Shown: piece by piece, positions 7,856 to 16,873 of the stretch | How the letters are laid out: every line of letters starts with the position of its first letter | How positions within the stretch are numbered: position 1 is the stretch's first letter | IMG/VR virus record: IMGVR_UViG_3300024294_000001 | Location: 1 to 31,032 of that record | Strand: one strand, 5' to 3' | Length of the DNA stretch: 31,032 bases | Origin: a virus | The notes under the pieces: generated by a model | The model's database searches: none | What the model was told of the DNA's origin: nothing | The model's input: only the letters and a program-made list of their open reading frames with translations | Translations under genes and position numbers: made by a program

Positions 7856-9004
7856 ATGGACTTACCTTTTATCGAATTTAAACTTACTGACGAGGTCGAA
7901 GGACTTCAAGCGATAGCTTTAGTAGATAGACCAGCAATAGGGCTAAACTACCAAGCATTTGCTCCACATAAATTTGAGGTAATTAACGAGGATAAGCGTA
8001 TTGTAATGGGAGCTGCTATGATTCCAGACTTACCTATTTACAGAAGAGACGAGAGAGGCGAATATTACGCTATCTTTAAAAAAGAAACAATCAAAGCACT
8101 TGTACAAAAGCTATTCAAAGAGAATAAGCATAACGTATTTAACGAAGAGCATAACGCTTTTAAGATACTTGATGATGTATATATCTATCAATCCTTTATA
8201 ACTGATGCAGAGTTAGGCATTTCAGCTCCCTCTGGTTTTGAGAATGTAGCAGACGGAACTTGGTTTATCGCTGCTAAAGTAGAGAATGACGAGGCTTGGG
8301 CAAAGGTTAAAGAGGAAGGTATTTTAAAAGGGTTTAGCGTTGAGGGTGTATTTGACTTAGAGCCGTATAAATTTAAAAAGATGAATAAATTAAACTTAGA
8401 GAGTGTTATAAGCACTTTAAAATCTGTATTTTCAGATGCTGAGGTAGAAGAGACTACGGAGGATAACTTCGCAGAAGCTACTTTGGTTGACGGAACTATT
8501 GTAAAATGGGAAGGCGAATTAGCTGACGGAACTGCTTTAGTAGTGGTTATGCCAGAGGGCGAAGTTGCTGCTCCAGATGGTATTCACGAATTATCAGATG
8601 GTACTTTAATTGAAACTGCTGGAGGATTAGTAGTTAATATTGAGGCTGCTGCTGGGCAAGAAAAAGAAGAGGAAGAGGGAGAAATGTATGACAATGAGTT
8701 TAACTCAGAAATGCTTAACGACCTTATTGAAAAAGCTATGGCAAAATATGCTGAGGCTTTTACTGCTTCTTTAGACCTTGTTAAGTCTGAGAATGAAAGC
8801 CTTAAAGCTGAATTAGCTGAGGTTAAGAATGCTAAAGAAGAGTTAAAAAATGAGTTTTCTGCTACACTCAACAAAGTAGGAGAGAATTTAGAAGAGATTG
8901 TTAAGGCTGAGCCATCAACGTCTTCTAAGCCACAAGAATTTAAAGCACTTACCAGAGCTGAGAGAGCTGCTCAAATGGGTGCTATTATAAGAGCAAATAA
9001 ATAA
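7856..9004 (+). CDS. Prohead protease (XkdF-like) fused to scaffold domain (382 aa)
   Basis: The N-terminal half resembles the XkdF-type phage serine protease family: a beta-rich region, histidines at 92 and 99 (NVFNEEHNAF), and a Ser at 161 in GFSVEGVF as likely nucleophile. These proteases cut the scaffold and sometimes the capsid protein during head maturation. Residues about 190-285 contain acidic turns built on repeated DGT (at VDGT, ADGT, SDGT). From about 290 to the end is a charged coiled coil, typical of a scaffold. It sits 15 bases before the major capsid gene, the usual position. The start ATG follows the TATATATAAGTAG motif. Protease class is recognised by pattern; catalytic residues are my reading. 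Confidence 0.8.
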   Translation: MDLPFIEFKLTDEVEGLQAIALVDRPAIGLNYQAFAPHKFEVINEDKRIVMGAAMIPDLPIYRRDERGEYYAIFKKETIKALVQKLFKENKHNVFNEEHNAFKILDDVYIYQSFITDAELGISAPSGFENVADGTWFIAAKVENDEAWAKVKEEGILKGFSVEGVFDLEPYKFKKMNKLNLESVISTLKSVFSDAEVEETTEDNFAEATLVDGTIVKWEGELADGTALVVVMPEGEVAAPDGIHELSDGTLIETAGGLVVNIEAAAGQEKEEEEGEMYDNEFNSEMLNDLIEKAMAKYAEAFTASLDLVKSENESLKAELAEVKNAKEELKNEFSATLNKVGENLEEIVKAEPSTSSKPQEFKALTRAERAAQMGAIIRANK

Positions 9005-9019
9005 ATAGAATAATATATT

Positions 9020-9955
9020 ATGAGTTTTGATGTATCAAGTTTAACGAATTACGTTAACGAACAATCGACAGACCTAATCTCAAGACTATACTTTGAGAAA
9101 ACGTCCAGCGACTACTTCACGCTGCAATCTGGAGTAAAGAAAACTGATGCCTTGCATCTATTAGCAGTTAGTGCTTTCCCTCAAGATGGTTCATCTTGTG
9201 CAGTTAGTGCTTCTGGTGATGTAACTTTTAGCGACAGAAACCTTACAGTAGGTCAAATTACTTACTTCTCTGGGTTTTGTATGAAAGACCTTATCCCTAA
9301 GTACACTCAAATTTTATTGAGAGCTGGAAACGGAGAGACTGAAGAGATGGCTTTCGAAGCTGAGGTTGCTGAGTCTGTAATTAAAACAATTATGGAGCAT
9401 AACGAGGTTGCTGACTGGCAAGGAGATACTGCATCTGCAAATGTTTATGTCAATAGATACGATGGTCTTAACAAGATTATTGACGCTGCTGGTACTGCCG
9501 TAGATGGTAATACTTCAAGTGCTACTGCAATTACTGCTGGTGCATCTGGTAACGTAGACGGATTGATTACTGATATCTGTAATGCTCGACCAGCAAAAGT
9601 TAAGTCAGCTTCTAACCAAGTGTTGTTCGTAGGTCAAGATACTTTCGATAAGTATGTAGATACTTTGAACGCTAAAAACCTATACAATATTGATGCAACT
9701 GATTGGGCTAATTACGAGACTTCAATCGCTGGTAAAAATGTATCTTTAGTAGGTGTAGCTGGATTAGACGGAACAAATAGAATGTTCTTAGGAGTCAAAG
9801 AAAACTTCTTCTTAGGTTTTGATTTACAAAATGACGAGGAAGAGTTTGATTTCTGGTATGACAAGAAAGATGACAAGGTTTACTACCGAGTTAAATTTAA
9901 GAGAGGTTTACAAGTAGCATACCCAGACGAGATAGTAGAATTTACATTAGTATAA
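9020..9955 (+). CDS. Major capsid protein, HK97-fold (311 aa)
   Basis: A 311-residue acidic, beta-rich protein directly after the protease-scaffold gene. It has an N-terminal helix, an extended loop region (GDVTFSDRNLTVGQITYF), a central helical stretch (MAFEAEVAESVIKTIM) and a C-terminal strand region (DDKVYYRVKFKRGLQVAYPD), the arrangement seen in short HK97-fold capsid proteins of Bacteroidetes phages. The gene uses relatively GC-rich, regular codons, as highly expressed capsid genes often do. No long processed N-terminal delta domain is present, which fits a separate scaffold. Confidence 0.88.
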   Translation: MSFDVSSLTNYVNEQSTDLISRLYFEKTSSDYFTLQSGVKKTDALHLLAVSAFPQDGSSCAVSASGDVTFSDRNLTVGQITYFSGFCMKDLIPKYTQILLRAGNGETEEMAFEAEVAESVIKTIMEHNEVADWQGDTASANVYVNRYDGLNKIIDAAGTAVDGNTSSATAITAGASGNVDGLITDICNARPAKVKSASNQVLFVGQDTFDKYVDTLNAKNLYNIDATDWANYETSIAGKNVSLVGVAGLDGTNRMFLGVKENFFLGFDLQNDEEEFDFWYDKKDDKVYYRVKFKRGLQVAYPDEIVEFTLV

Positions 9956-9977
9956 CCCTTTAAAATAGAAAAAAGAT

Positions 9978-10487
9978 ATGTCTTGTAATATTTTAAATGG
10001 CTTTGAGGTAGGGTGTAATGATTCGATTGGAGGTGTAGCAGAATTCTGGATAGCAAATATGCCGACAGACTTTGCTGCTACTAACGATGGAAGTGGAGAA
10101 GTAACTGCTTTGAGTGGTACTGGACTGACTTATCATAAGTTTGAATGTACTAACGCTCAAGGAGCTGCATCTGTAATGAATGATAACCCAACTGTAAATG
10201 ATGCAAATGGAAGTAGCTTCTTTGACCAGACTGCAACGTATATTCTCAATAAAATGGAGAAAGCGAAGCGTAATGAGGTTAAAATGATAGCACGAGCTAA
10301 GATGAGTATAATTATTAAAGATAATAATGGTACTTACTGGCTAATGGGAGAAACTAACGGAGTGAGATTAGTTTCTGGCGACAACGGAACTGGAACTGCT
10401 TTAGGAGATAGAAATGGTTATAGCCTTTCTTTCCAAGCACAAGAGCCAGAGCCTATGCCAATAGTAACTGTAACGTTACCTTTATAA
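9978..10487 (+). CDS. Putative major tail (tube) protein (169 aa)
   Basis: Small beta-rich protein whose start (MSC...VGCNDSIGGVAEFWIAN) has the cysteine and glycine pattern I associate with abundant structural proteins of Bacteroidetes phages, probably the tail tube subunit. Length fits tube proteins (about 150-200 residues), and the dedicated terminator just downstream fits high expression as a unit with the capsid gene. An alternative is a head decoration protein, also common right after the capsid gene. No tail tube candidate is apparent in the tail block at 742-7144, which favours the tube reading. Confidence 0.5.
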   Translation: MSCNILNGFEVGCNDSIGGVAEFWIANMPTDFAATNDGSGEVTALSGTGLTYHKFECTNAQGAASVMNDNPTVNDANGSSFFDQTATYILNKMEKAKRNEVKMIARAKMSIIIKDNNGTYWLMGETNGVRLVSGDNGTGTALGDRNGYSLSFQAQEPEPMPIVTVTLPL

Positions 10488-10516
10488 GAGAATCTAACTC
10501 TAAATAGAAACATCAT

Positions 10517-10548
10517 AGCCCACTTCGTAATAGGGGTGGGCTTTTTTT
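10517..10548 (+). terminator. Rho-independent terminator after capsid/tube genes
   Basis: Stem AGCCCAC (10517-10523) and GTGGGCT (10536-10542) with a 12-base loop, then seven T (10542-10548). It would limit expression of the portal and connector genes compared with the capsid and putative tube genes, a sensible stoichiometric device. Read-through or a weak promoter must serve the next gene. Confidence 0.85.
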
Positions 10549-10559
10549 AAATACCAAAA

Positions 10560-10922
10560 ATGGACATAATAGAAAAAGAATCTACAAATTACGTTTATTG
10601 TAACATCTCAAACGAGGTTGAGAACACTTACTACACAATGTCTATTCAAAGTGCTGAGTATGAAGTAAACGCTACTTTAGCAGCTCCAGCAGAAGTAAAT
10701 AATAGGTATGTAAAGTTTACGTTAATAGAGGGGACGCAAGACCTTCCTAACGCTACAATAGAGCTACCTAATAACGGAGATTATCCGTATAAGATAATAA
10801 ATGCCACTACATTGGGAGGAACAGAGGGGGTAGAAATACACAGAGGCATATTAAGATTGAAACAACCACAAGAAGTCGTATATTCGTACACAGACGAACA
10901 AAATACTTACATATATGAATAA
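10560..10922 (+). CDS. Hypothetical structural-region protein (120 aa)
   Basis: Acidic, beta-rich protein of 120 residues, with no signal peptide or membrane segment. It starts 11 bases after the terminator T run, preceded by AAATACCAAAA, which also occurs after cassette 2 (7721-7731). It overlaps the portal gene by 8 bases, so the two are probably translated together. A small head-completion or portal-associated role is a guess from position only. Confidence 0.65.
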   Translation: MDIIEKESTNYVYCNISNEVENTYYTMSIQSAEYEVNATLAAPAEVNNRYVKFTLIEGTQDLPNATIELPNNGDYPYKIINATTLGGTEGVEIHRGILRLKQPQEVVYSYTDEQNTYIYE

Positions 10923-13362
10923 GTTTCCAATAGTAACGGAGTTTGCTTCACAAGAAGTACCTAAGTTTTTAGAGAAAAAGAATAAGAACATAGTTTGGTT
11001 TGGTGCAGATAATATGTACCCTTACGAGCTAATAGACCTATATAATGATAGTAGCACTCATAACGCTATTGTAAATGGTAAAGTGGGTTATACAATAGGT
11101 AACGGATTAGAGGGCGATGACTTAGAGACTAAAAAATGGCTAAGCCAAGCCAATATAGACCAAGACTGGACTTCTTTAATGAAGAGTTTGTCATTAGATT
11201 ACGAGATATTTAACGGCTATGCTATTGAAGTAATCAAAACTAAAGTAGGCAATCAGTATCATCATATAGACTTTGCAAACATACGTTTAGGATTAGACGG
11301 CTCAATACAATATGCTGATGATTGGATTACTGACAAAGGCACAAAAAACTCTAAGCCAAGTATTCAGTATTTAGAGAGATATAATCCAAGAGATGCAGAA
11401 CAGAAAAGAGGTGTTATTTATCACGTTGATTATAGACCTAATCTTAAATACTATCCTTTGCCAGTTTATGTAGGTTCTTTAGCTGAGATTAAAACAGATG
11501 TACAGATAGGCGATTACTGGCTTAATGAGGTAGAGAATGGCTTTGTAGGTGGTACGTTAATACAACATAATAACGGAGTACCAGAAACCAAAGAAGAGGC
11601 AGAAACTTTTGAGAAATCATTTCAAGAGAAATTCGGTAAAGCTACTGGCACTAAAATAGTACACTTATTTAGCCCAGCTAAAGACAATAGTAGCGAGATT
11701 ACCAGCCTTAATGGTAATGACCTACACGAAAGATATGTAGAAATGTCCAAAAGGGTTAAAGAATCTATCTTTATTGGGCATAGAGTTACTAATCCTATCT
11801 TGTTTGGTGTAAAAGAAGAGGGACAATTAGGAGCAAGAAACGAGCTTGACTTAGCGTATGAGATATTTACTAATACTTATATAGCCGAAAGACAAAATAC
11901 GCTGCTTAGAACTATAAAGAAATTAGCATTTTACGAGATACAAAGAACAGATATTGAGATTATACCTCTTAAACCGATAGACGCTATTGACTTAACTTCT
12001 GATATTATCTTAGCTAACCTTGATAGAGAGGAAATTAGAGAGCTTATTACTGACCAAACTGGGTTAGAACTAAAGGAAGCTATTGAAGAGCCAGTAGGTA
12101 TGTCTGAGGATTGTGGGTGTAATAAGTTTGATGACAACCCTTGTTGGGATGGTTACGAAATGATAGGTATGAAAGTATTAAATGGAGTTTTAGTACCTAA
12201 TTGCGTACCAGAAAAGATGTCTAAAGACCTTGCTAAAATTGTAAAGGACGGCAAACCTTTATTTGATACAATAGAGGAGGCTGAGAGAGTAGCAAAAGAA
12301 ATAGGTTGCGAGGGATATCACGAACACGATATAGACGGAAAGACTTGGTATATGCCTTGCTCATCTCATACAGAGATTAATGACAAGAATTTAGAGGGGT
12401 TTAACCATATAACAAAATTTGATACCTATAACGATTACCCAAAAGCAGCAAGTAGAAACGCACAAACTGCTTTAAATTGGGCTGAGAAAAATGGTTGGGG
12501 AAGTTGTGGTACACCAGTAGGTAAAAAGAGAGCTAATCAACTCGCAAAAGGAGATAATATAAGCCGAGATACGATAGCTCGAATGGCAGCTTTTGAGCGT
12601 CACAGAAAGAACTCAAAGAAAAAACTTGGAGACGGATGTGGTAGATTGATGTGGTTAGCTTGGGGAGGCGATGCTGGTGTAGATTGGGCTAAAAGAAAGC
12701 TAAAGCAGATAGATGCTGGTAAGATGTGTTCTTGTAGTAGCTTTTCTAAAGACGAAAATATAAGCCACTTATTTAAAAACATAGGGGTATTAGAGAAAGA
12801 TTACGAGGTAATAGATAGTTTCAATATTAATTTTGATACAGATGGTAGCCCTATTGAGTTTGCTACTGAGGAACAAAAAACAACGCAAGAAGTATTAAAC
12901 GCTTTAAAGAACAATCCTTTAATGACATCAGTTGAGTTAGCTGCTTTGTTAGGATTAGAATTTGAGGAGCTTATAGGGGCTATAAATGTGCTTAAAACTG
13001 CTGAATTAATTACCATAGAGGGTAGTGCTTTAGGTTTGACAGATGTAGGAGCAAGAATAGCAGATGCAATAGTATTGCCAGAGAGAGAAGTAAAGTATAG
13101 ATATGAGCTTAGACCAGATGCACCAGCTTTATCAGAGGGGGGAAAGTCAAGAGATTTTTGTAAAGATATGATGGGAATGGGGAGATTATGGTCAAAGCAA
13201 GAAATACAGACTGTGTTAGATAATGGTATGAAGTCAAGTGGCATAGCAGATGTTACTAATGTTTGGTTAGCTCGTGGAGGTTGGTATAGACGACCAGATA
13301 CGACTACCTCAGTACCTTATTGCCGACATATATGGAAACAAGTAATAGTTAGAAAAAGATGA
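10915..13362 (+). CDS. Portal protein with long multi-domain C-terminal extension (815 aa)
   Basis: Residues about 1-400 are a portal protein: an N-terminal clip region (NIVWFGADNMYPYELI), a core ending in helices where FIGHRVTNPILFGV and GARNELDLAYEIF are typical of Bacteroidetes phage portals. Portals form the dodecameric DNA channel at one capsid vertex. After residue 400 come a Cys-rich linker (DCGCNKFDDNPCWDGYEMIG), a GCEGYHEH/YMPCSSH segment (about 455-490), a helical domain seen in other phage head proteins (about 501-605; CGTPVG, LMWLAWGGDA), a winged-helix-like domain (about 655-720), and a C-terminal domain (about 725-815) with RYELRPDAP, GGWYRRP and YCRHIWKQ, resembling ends of Mu-F-like head morphogenesis proteins. 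Usual portals are 400-550 residues, so it probably merges portal and minor head functions. Confidence 0.85.
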   Translation: MNKFPIVTEFASQEVPKFLEKKNKNIVWFGADNMYPYELIDLYNDSSTHNAIVNGKVGYTIGNGLEGDDLETKKWLSQANIDQDWTSLMKSLSLDYEIFNGYAIEVIKTKVGNQYHHIDFANIRLGLDGSIQYADDWITDKGTKNSKPSIQYLERYNPRDAEQKRGVIYHVDYRPNLKYYPLPVYVGSLAEIKTDVQIGDYWLNEVENGFVGGTLIQHNNGVPETKEEAETFEKSFQEKFGKATGTKIVHLFSPAKDNSSEITSLNGNDLHERYVEMSKRVKESIFIGHRVTNPILFGVKEEGQLGARNELDLAYEIFTNTYIAERQNTLLRTIKKLAFYEIQRTDIEIIPLKPIDAIDLTSDIILANLDREEIRELITDQTGLELKEAIEEPVGMSEDCGCNKFDDNPCWDGYEMIGMKVLNGVLVPNCVPEKMSKDLAKIVKDGKPLFDTIEEAERVAKEIGCEGYHEHDIDGKTWYMPCSSHTEINDKNLEGFNHITKFDTYNDYPKAASRNAQTALNWAEKNGWGSCGTPVGKKRANQLAKGDNISRDTIARMAAFERHRKNSKKKLGDGCGRLMWLAWGGDAGVDWAKRKLKQIDAGKMCSCSSFSKDENISHLFKNIGVLEKDYEVIDSFNINFDTDGSPIEFATEEQKTTQEVLNALKNNPLMTSVELAALLGLEFEELIGAINVLKTAELITIEGSALGLTDVGARIADAIVLPEREVKYRYELRPDAPALSEGGKSRDFCKDMMGMGRLWSKQEIQTVLDNGMKSSGIADVTNVWLARGGWYRRPDTTTSVPYCRHIWKQVIVRKR

Positions 13363-13862
13363 TATTAATAGTCAGCCCAGCTTTTGTTAAAGAAAATAGC
13401 GTACTGCATTATAATGTAGATGACGGATATTTGAAGCCTTTAATTGATAGTATTCAGAATACTTTTATACGACCAATTTTAGGTAGTGCTTTATTTGACG
13501 AGATACAAACACAAATAAAAAACAACAATGTATCTACGTTAAATGAAACTCTTATTAAGGAGTATATGAGAGATGCTCTTAAATGGGAGGTATGCCATAA
13601 GTATACAAGGATAGGTACATACAAGCTACGCAATAAAGGTGCTGGTACAAAGTCTGGAGATAACTTTACCCCTCTAAGCGAAGGCGAATTAGTAGTAGCT
13701 AAAAACATATATAAAGATAACGCTGATTTTTATAGAAGAAAATTGCAGTTATATTTGAAGGAGAATGAAGATAGCTACCCATTATATAAAACTCCTCCAA
13801 GTGGATTAGATGTAGTACACCCAGAACACGATACTAAATGGAGAAGCCAATTTATACTATAA
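13359..13862 (+). CDS. Putative head-tail connector (167 aa)
   Basis: Starts in the last four bases of the portal gene (ATGA overlap). Its helical N-terminal half (YLKPLIDSIQNTFIRPILG...LFDEI) and later helices (LVVAKNIYKDNADFYRRKLQLYL) fit the small adaptor proteins that dock on the portal, a family I know as DUF6712-like in Bacteroidetes phages. Length and place right after the portal fit the first head-completion protein. Family name is from memory; the connector role is inferred from helical make-up and synteny. Confidence 0.6.
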   Translation: MILIVSPAFVKENSVLHYNVDDGYLKPLIDSIQNTFIRPILGSALFDEIQTQIKNNNVSTLNETLIKEYMRDALKWEVCHKYTRIGTYKLRNKGAGTKSGDNFTPLSEGELVVAKNIYKDNADFYRRKLQLYLKENEDSYPLYKTPPSGLDVVHPEHDTKWRSQFIL

Positions 13863-13886
13863 ATAAGGAAAAGAAATTAGAGAAAT

Positions 13887-14357
13887 ATGTCGAAAAGTTT
13901 GACCATAAAAAACATAAGGACAATAATGGAGGGGATAAAGGCAGAACATCCTCAGATAAACACAATCCTAAAGGGTAATATCTGGGACGTAGATTTAACA
14001 AAAGATGTTACTGGAAGCTACCTTATATACGATGTTGTCAATATTTCTCCTAATGGGTTTAACGGAATAGACTACTCGCTTGATATTTTCTTATGCGATA
14101 ATGTTACAGAGATAAATACAGAGTCAAACGAGGTAAGTGTACAAAATGAGTGTTGCCTAATCGCTCTGGATATAATGAGCATATTTGAGAACTACAATAA
14201 GGCTTCATATGCCGACAAAGATATTGCTTTAGTACTGAATAAGAACTGGAGCATACAACCATTTACCGAAAGATTTGATAGTTTATATAGTGGGGCAGCG
14301 ATTAGTATGTCGCTTAGCTCGGCTTGGGGTTATGCAAGATGTAAAGTACCAGTATGA
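13887..14357 (+). CDS. Putative neck / tail-terminator protein (156 aa)
   Basis: A 156-residue alpha/beta protein. An N-terminal helix (LTIKNIRTIMEGIKAEHP) is followed by alternating strands (YLIYDVVNISP, YSLDIFLCDNV) and a C-terminal strand ending GYARCKVPV. This outline matches small neck or tail-terminator proteins, which cap the tail tube where it meets the head. Position after the connector agrees. The ATG lies after AGAGAAAT, and its stop overlaps the next ATG (ATGA). No sequence motif proves the role. Confidence 0.5.
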   Translation: MSKSLTIKNIRTIMEGIKAEHPQINTILKGNIWDVDLTKDVTGSYLIYDVVNISPNGFNGIDYSLDIFLCDNVTEINTESNEVSVQNECCLIALDIMSIFENYNKASYADKDIALVLNKNWSIQPFTERFDSLYSGAAISMSLSSAWGYARCKVPV

Positions 14358-16117
14358 GCATATTAAGTAAAGCAAGTTTAGTACAAATACCAAGTGGCTA
14401 TGGAGAGGATAAACTCTATTCAGAAGTACCAAATACTGCTGCTGGAGATTTTACGTTTACAAGGGCTTCGAGTGGCACAAGGGTAAACGCTGATGGATAT
14501 ATAGAAGATGTCCCTTGGAACTTGTTAAACTATTCAGAAGAATTAACTGCTGCAAATGGATGGCGACAAACTTTAGGCTTAACAACACAATTAACAACAG
14601 AAACGAATCCTATCGGAGTAGATTCTTGCTATAAAACAATAGCAGATACAAATACAAATTCACATTATACATATTCAACGAATGCCATAGGTAATTTATC
14701 TTACTTTGGTGGGTTTTGTGTGAGTTTTTACGCAAAGCCAAACGGATATAATTGGGTAAGGTATTTTAACAATAACATTCAATTCGGTGTTGATATTAAT
14801 ATTGTTACTGGCGAAATACAAAACAAAAGAGAGGATTCAATAGACACTATTTTAGTCGAAGATGCTCCAAACGGATGGACAAAGGTTAGTCTGCAATTTG
14901 ATAGGTTAATTTCATATTCATACACAATGTTTAAGCCAATGCCGTCAGCACTTGGAACAAATACATTTGCTGGAGATGGTGTTAGTGGTATGTTTTTATG
15001 GGGTATTCAAATATCAAAAGGGCTTAATTTTAAGTCATACATAAAAAGAACTGATGGGTTTGATGTTCCAAGATTAGATTATAGTGGAGGAGCAAGTTGC
15101 CCAACTTTATTGCTTGAACCTCAGAGGACGAACAAATCTAATAATTCAGAAGATTGGACTGCAACTGGATATATAAAAAATAATTGTACGGCTATTGCAA
15201 ACCAAACAACAAGCCCAGACAACAATCAAACTGCTGACCAATTAGATTTTGGAAGTGGTAGTGGGTTTTTCTATGAGGTTGTAACGACGATAACGGCTGC
15301 ATCAACTTATTCAGTATTTGTCAAATACATAGATTATCAATATATTCAAATCATTGGAACTGGAGATGTAGACCATTATGCAAACTTTGACATTCAAAAT
15401 GGTATTGTTGGCAATACTGGAAGTCAATCGACTGCAAGTATCGAGGACTATGGCAACGGTTGGTATAGGTGTATTATTAATTACAATAGTGGAACTTTTG
15501 CTGGTGGTGCGAGACTTTATAAAACAACTTCATTAACTGCTGGGTGGGCTAGTGGTGGTGGAGATGCTGGGAGTTTTTATTTTTGGGGTAACCAAATGGA
15601 AGTGGGAACATTTCATACCTCCTACATACCAACAACTGGAACGAGTGTTACGAGGGTGGGAGATTTATGTGTTGCAACATCTGTGACAGATTTAATTGGT
15701 CAGACTGAAGGAGTTGTTAATTTAAAATTTCAAAAAGAATATACAGATACATATAGAATATTCACTCTTTACGGAACAAATACGAGCAACAGACTTGGAA
15801 TATTCACAATAAATAACAACTTGTATGTTTTTGTTGTAAGTGGAGGAGTGCTACAATTTCAAGTAGTAGTTAAGGCGTCAATGGGTAATGGGACTTTTAA
15901 TATAGCAGTTCAGTACAAACAAAATGATTACAAAATATATGTTAATGGTGTAAGCGAATACACTAACACAAGTGCAAACGTTCCAGTTTCTTTGATAGAT
16001 GTTTTATTCGCACAACTTCCAAATGGTGCATTATCGTTTAATCATAAAATTCATTACCTTTACTTATTTAAGGAAACATTAACAGACACAGAACTTGAAG
16101 AATTAACAACGATATAA
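14354..16117 (+). CDS. Putative receptor-binding / carbohydrate-binding tail protein (587 aa)
   Basis: Three beta-sandwich-like parts can be read. Two related modules (about residues 45-245 and 255-435) each end in a matching pattern: NGW..., then FLWGIQ or FYFWGNQ, then SYIKRT or SYIPTT, then VPRLDY or VTRVGDL. The C terminus (about 440-587) looks like a LamG/concanavalin-like domain (YKIYVNGVSEYTN, IHYLYLFKETLTDTELEEL). Such proteins bind glycans and are placed on tail fibres or head fibres. Neighbours are the neck gene before and a small gene, holin and endolysin after, the usual place for host-recognition genes. Ligand unknown. This and the next gene are where host-range variation would be expected. 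Confidence 0.65.
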   Translation: MSILSKASLVQIPSGYGEDKLYSEVPNTAAGDFTFTRASSGTRVNADGYIEDVPWNLLNYSEELTAANGWRQTLGLTTQLTTETNPIGVDSCYKTIADTNTNSHYTYSTNAIGNLSYFGGFCVSFYAKPNGYNWVRYFNNNIQFGVDINIVTGEIQNKREDSIDTILVEDAPNGWTKVSLQFDRLISYSYTMFKPMPSALGTNTFAGDGVSGMFLWGIQISKGLNFKSYIKRTDGFDVPRLDYSGGASCPTLLLEPQRTNKSNNSEDWTATGYIKNNCTAIANQTTSPDNNQTADQLDFGSGSGFFYEVVTTITAASTYSVFVKYIDYQYIQIIGTGDVDHYANFDIQNGIVGNTGSQSTASIEDYGNGWYRCIINYNSGTFAGGARLYKTTSLTAGWASGGGDAGSFYFWGNQMEVGTFHTSYIPTTGTSVTRVGDLCVATSVTDLIGQTEGVVNLKFQKEYTDTYRIFTLYGTNTSNRLGIFTINNNLYVFVVSGGVLQFQVVVKASMGNGTFNIAVQYKQNDYKIYVNGVSEYTNTSANVPVSLIDVLFAQLPNGALSFNHKIHYLYLFKETLTDTELEELTTI

Positions 16118-16470
16118 TGATATTTAAGAAATACGAATTTACAAACGAGGAAGAATGGTTGACCATTCGAGAAACACTTTACAAAGAAGTTGAGGAAGGC
16201 GAAAAAATATTGATTGCAGAAGTTGCAGCAATTCACGAAATAGGGCATATCTGCTTTGACTACAACGAGGAAGGAGAATGTACTGACCTAAGCACTCACT
16301 ATGCAGTAGATATATTACTCAACGAAGATTTACTGAGATTAAACGAGTTTGAAGTTTACCCTAACCCAGACGGAGTGCATATTTTTGCTGGATGCAGCGA
16401 ACTTTATTTAAAGACATTCTGCGAGGTAAACCCAGAAAGCGATTATTGCAAAAATGAAGATATATCTTAG
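16117..16470 (+). CDS. Hypothetical protein, possible tail-fibre accessory (117 aa)
   Basis: Very acidic 117-residue protein with four cysteines. It starts at the last base of the receptor-binding gene's stop (TAATG) and overlaps the holin gene by 17 bases. Tight coupling to the upstream gene suggests a fibre chaperone or accessory, as acidic small proteins after fibre genes often are. No domain is recognised. The segment AIHEIGHICFD contains an HEIGH string like a zinc-protease motif (HExxH) but lacks other support, so I treat it as coincidence unless homologs keep it. Confidence 0.55.
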   Translation: MIFKKYEFTNEEEWLTIRETLYKEVEEGEKILIAEVAAIHEIGHICFDYNEEGECTDLSTHYAVDILLNEDLLRLNEFEVYPNPDGVHIFAGCSELYLKTFCEVNPESDYCKNEDIS

Positions 16471-16873
16471 TAGCATATTGTATTCAATACTTTTATTCTT
16501 TGCTCCAATAAAGGGCATAATATTACTCGTTGCATTATCTACCATTTTAGATACTGGATTTGGAATATGGAAAGCTAAAAACTTAGGAGAAAAAATATCG
16601 TCTAAAGCATTTAGGACTGGATTAGTGCCAAAGTTAATATCTTATGTCGGTGCAGTAATGATGATTTATGGCTCAGATGTATTTATAATTAACTCGCTTG
16701 TGTCTAATTTAGTTGACGTAGAGTTTATGGCTACAAAGGTTATTGCATTAACGTTAATAATAAACGAAGCGAAGAGTATAGATGAAAGTTTTGAAGCAGT
16801 AAAGGGCTATTCTATGATTGCTAAGATGTTGGAAATTATCAATAATCTAAAAAAAGTTAAAAAACAACTATAA
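16454..16873 (+). CDS. Holin (phage_holin_4-like, 139 aa)
   Basis: Three hydrophobic segments are visible: residues about 5-30 (SILYSILLFFAPIKGIILLV), 55-80 (VPKLISYVGAVMMIYGSDVF) and 85-107. The segment LSTILDTGFGIWKAKNLGEKISSKAFRTG and the end EAKSIDESFEAV are typical of the phage_holin_4 family, which forms the inner-membrane holes that release the endolysin. The charged tail (NNLKKVKKQL) would face the cytoplasm. An M15 peptidase follows one small gene later, giving the expected holin/endolysin pair. Confidence 0.85.
   Translation: MKIYLSSILYSILLFFAPIKGIILLVALSTILDTGFGIWKAKNLGEKISSKAFRTGLVPKLISYVGAVMMIYGSDVFIINSLVSNLVDVEFMATKVIALTLIINEAKSIDESFEAVKGYSMIAKMLEIINNLKKVKKQL

Noticed and set aside
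7856-9004. Reading the DGT repeats (residues about 205-275 of the protease-scaffold protein) as a hexapeptide enzyme domain
   Set aside because: Only a few units occur and they lie between protease and scaffold parts, as acidic linkers in related phage proteins do.
16225-16260. HEIGH string in the 117-aa protein, resembling a zinc-protease HExxH motif
   Set aside because: No third ligand or protease fold is evident, and the protein is a small acidic one next to a fibre gene. Probably chance.
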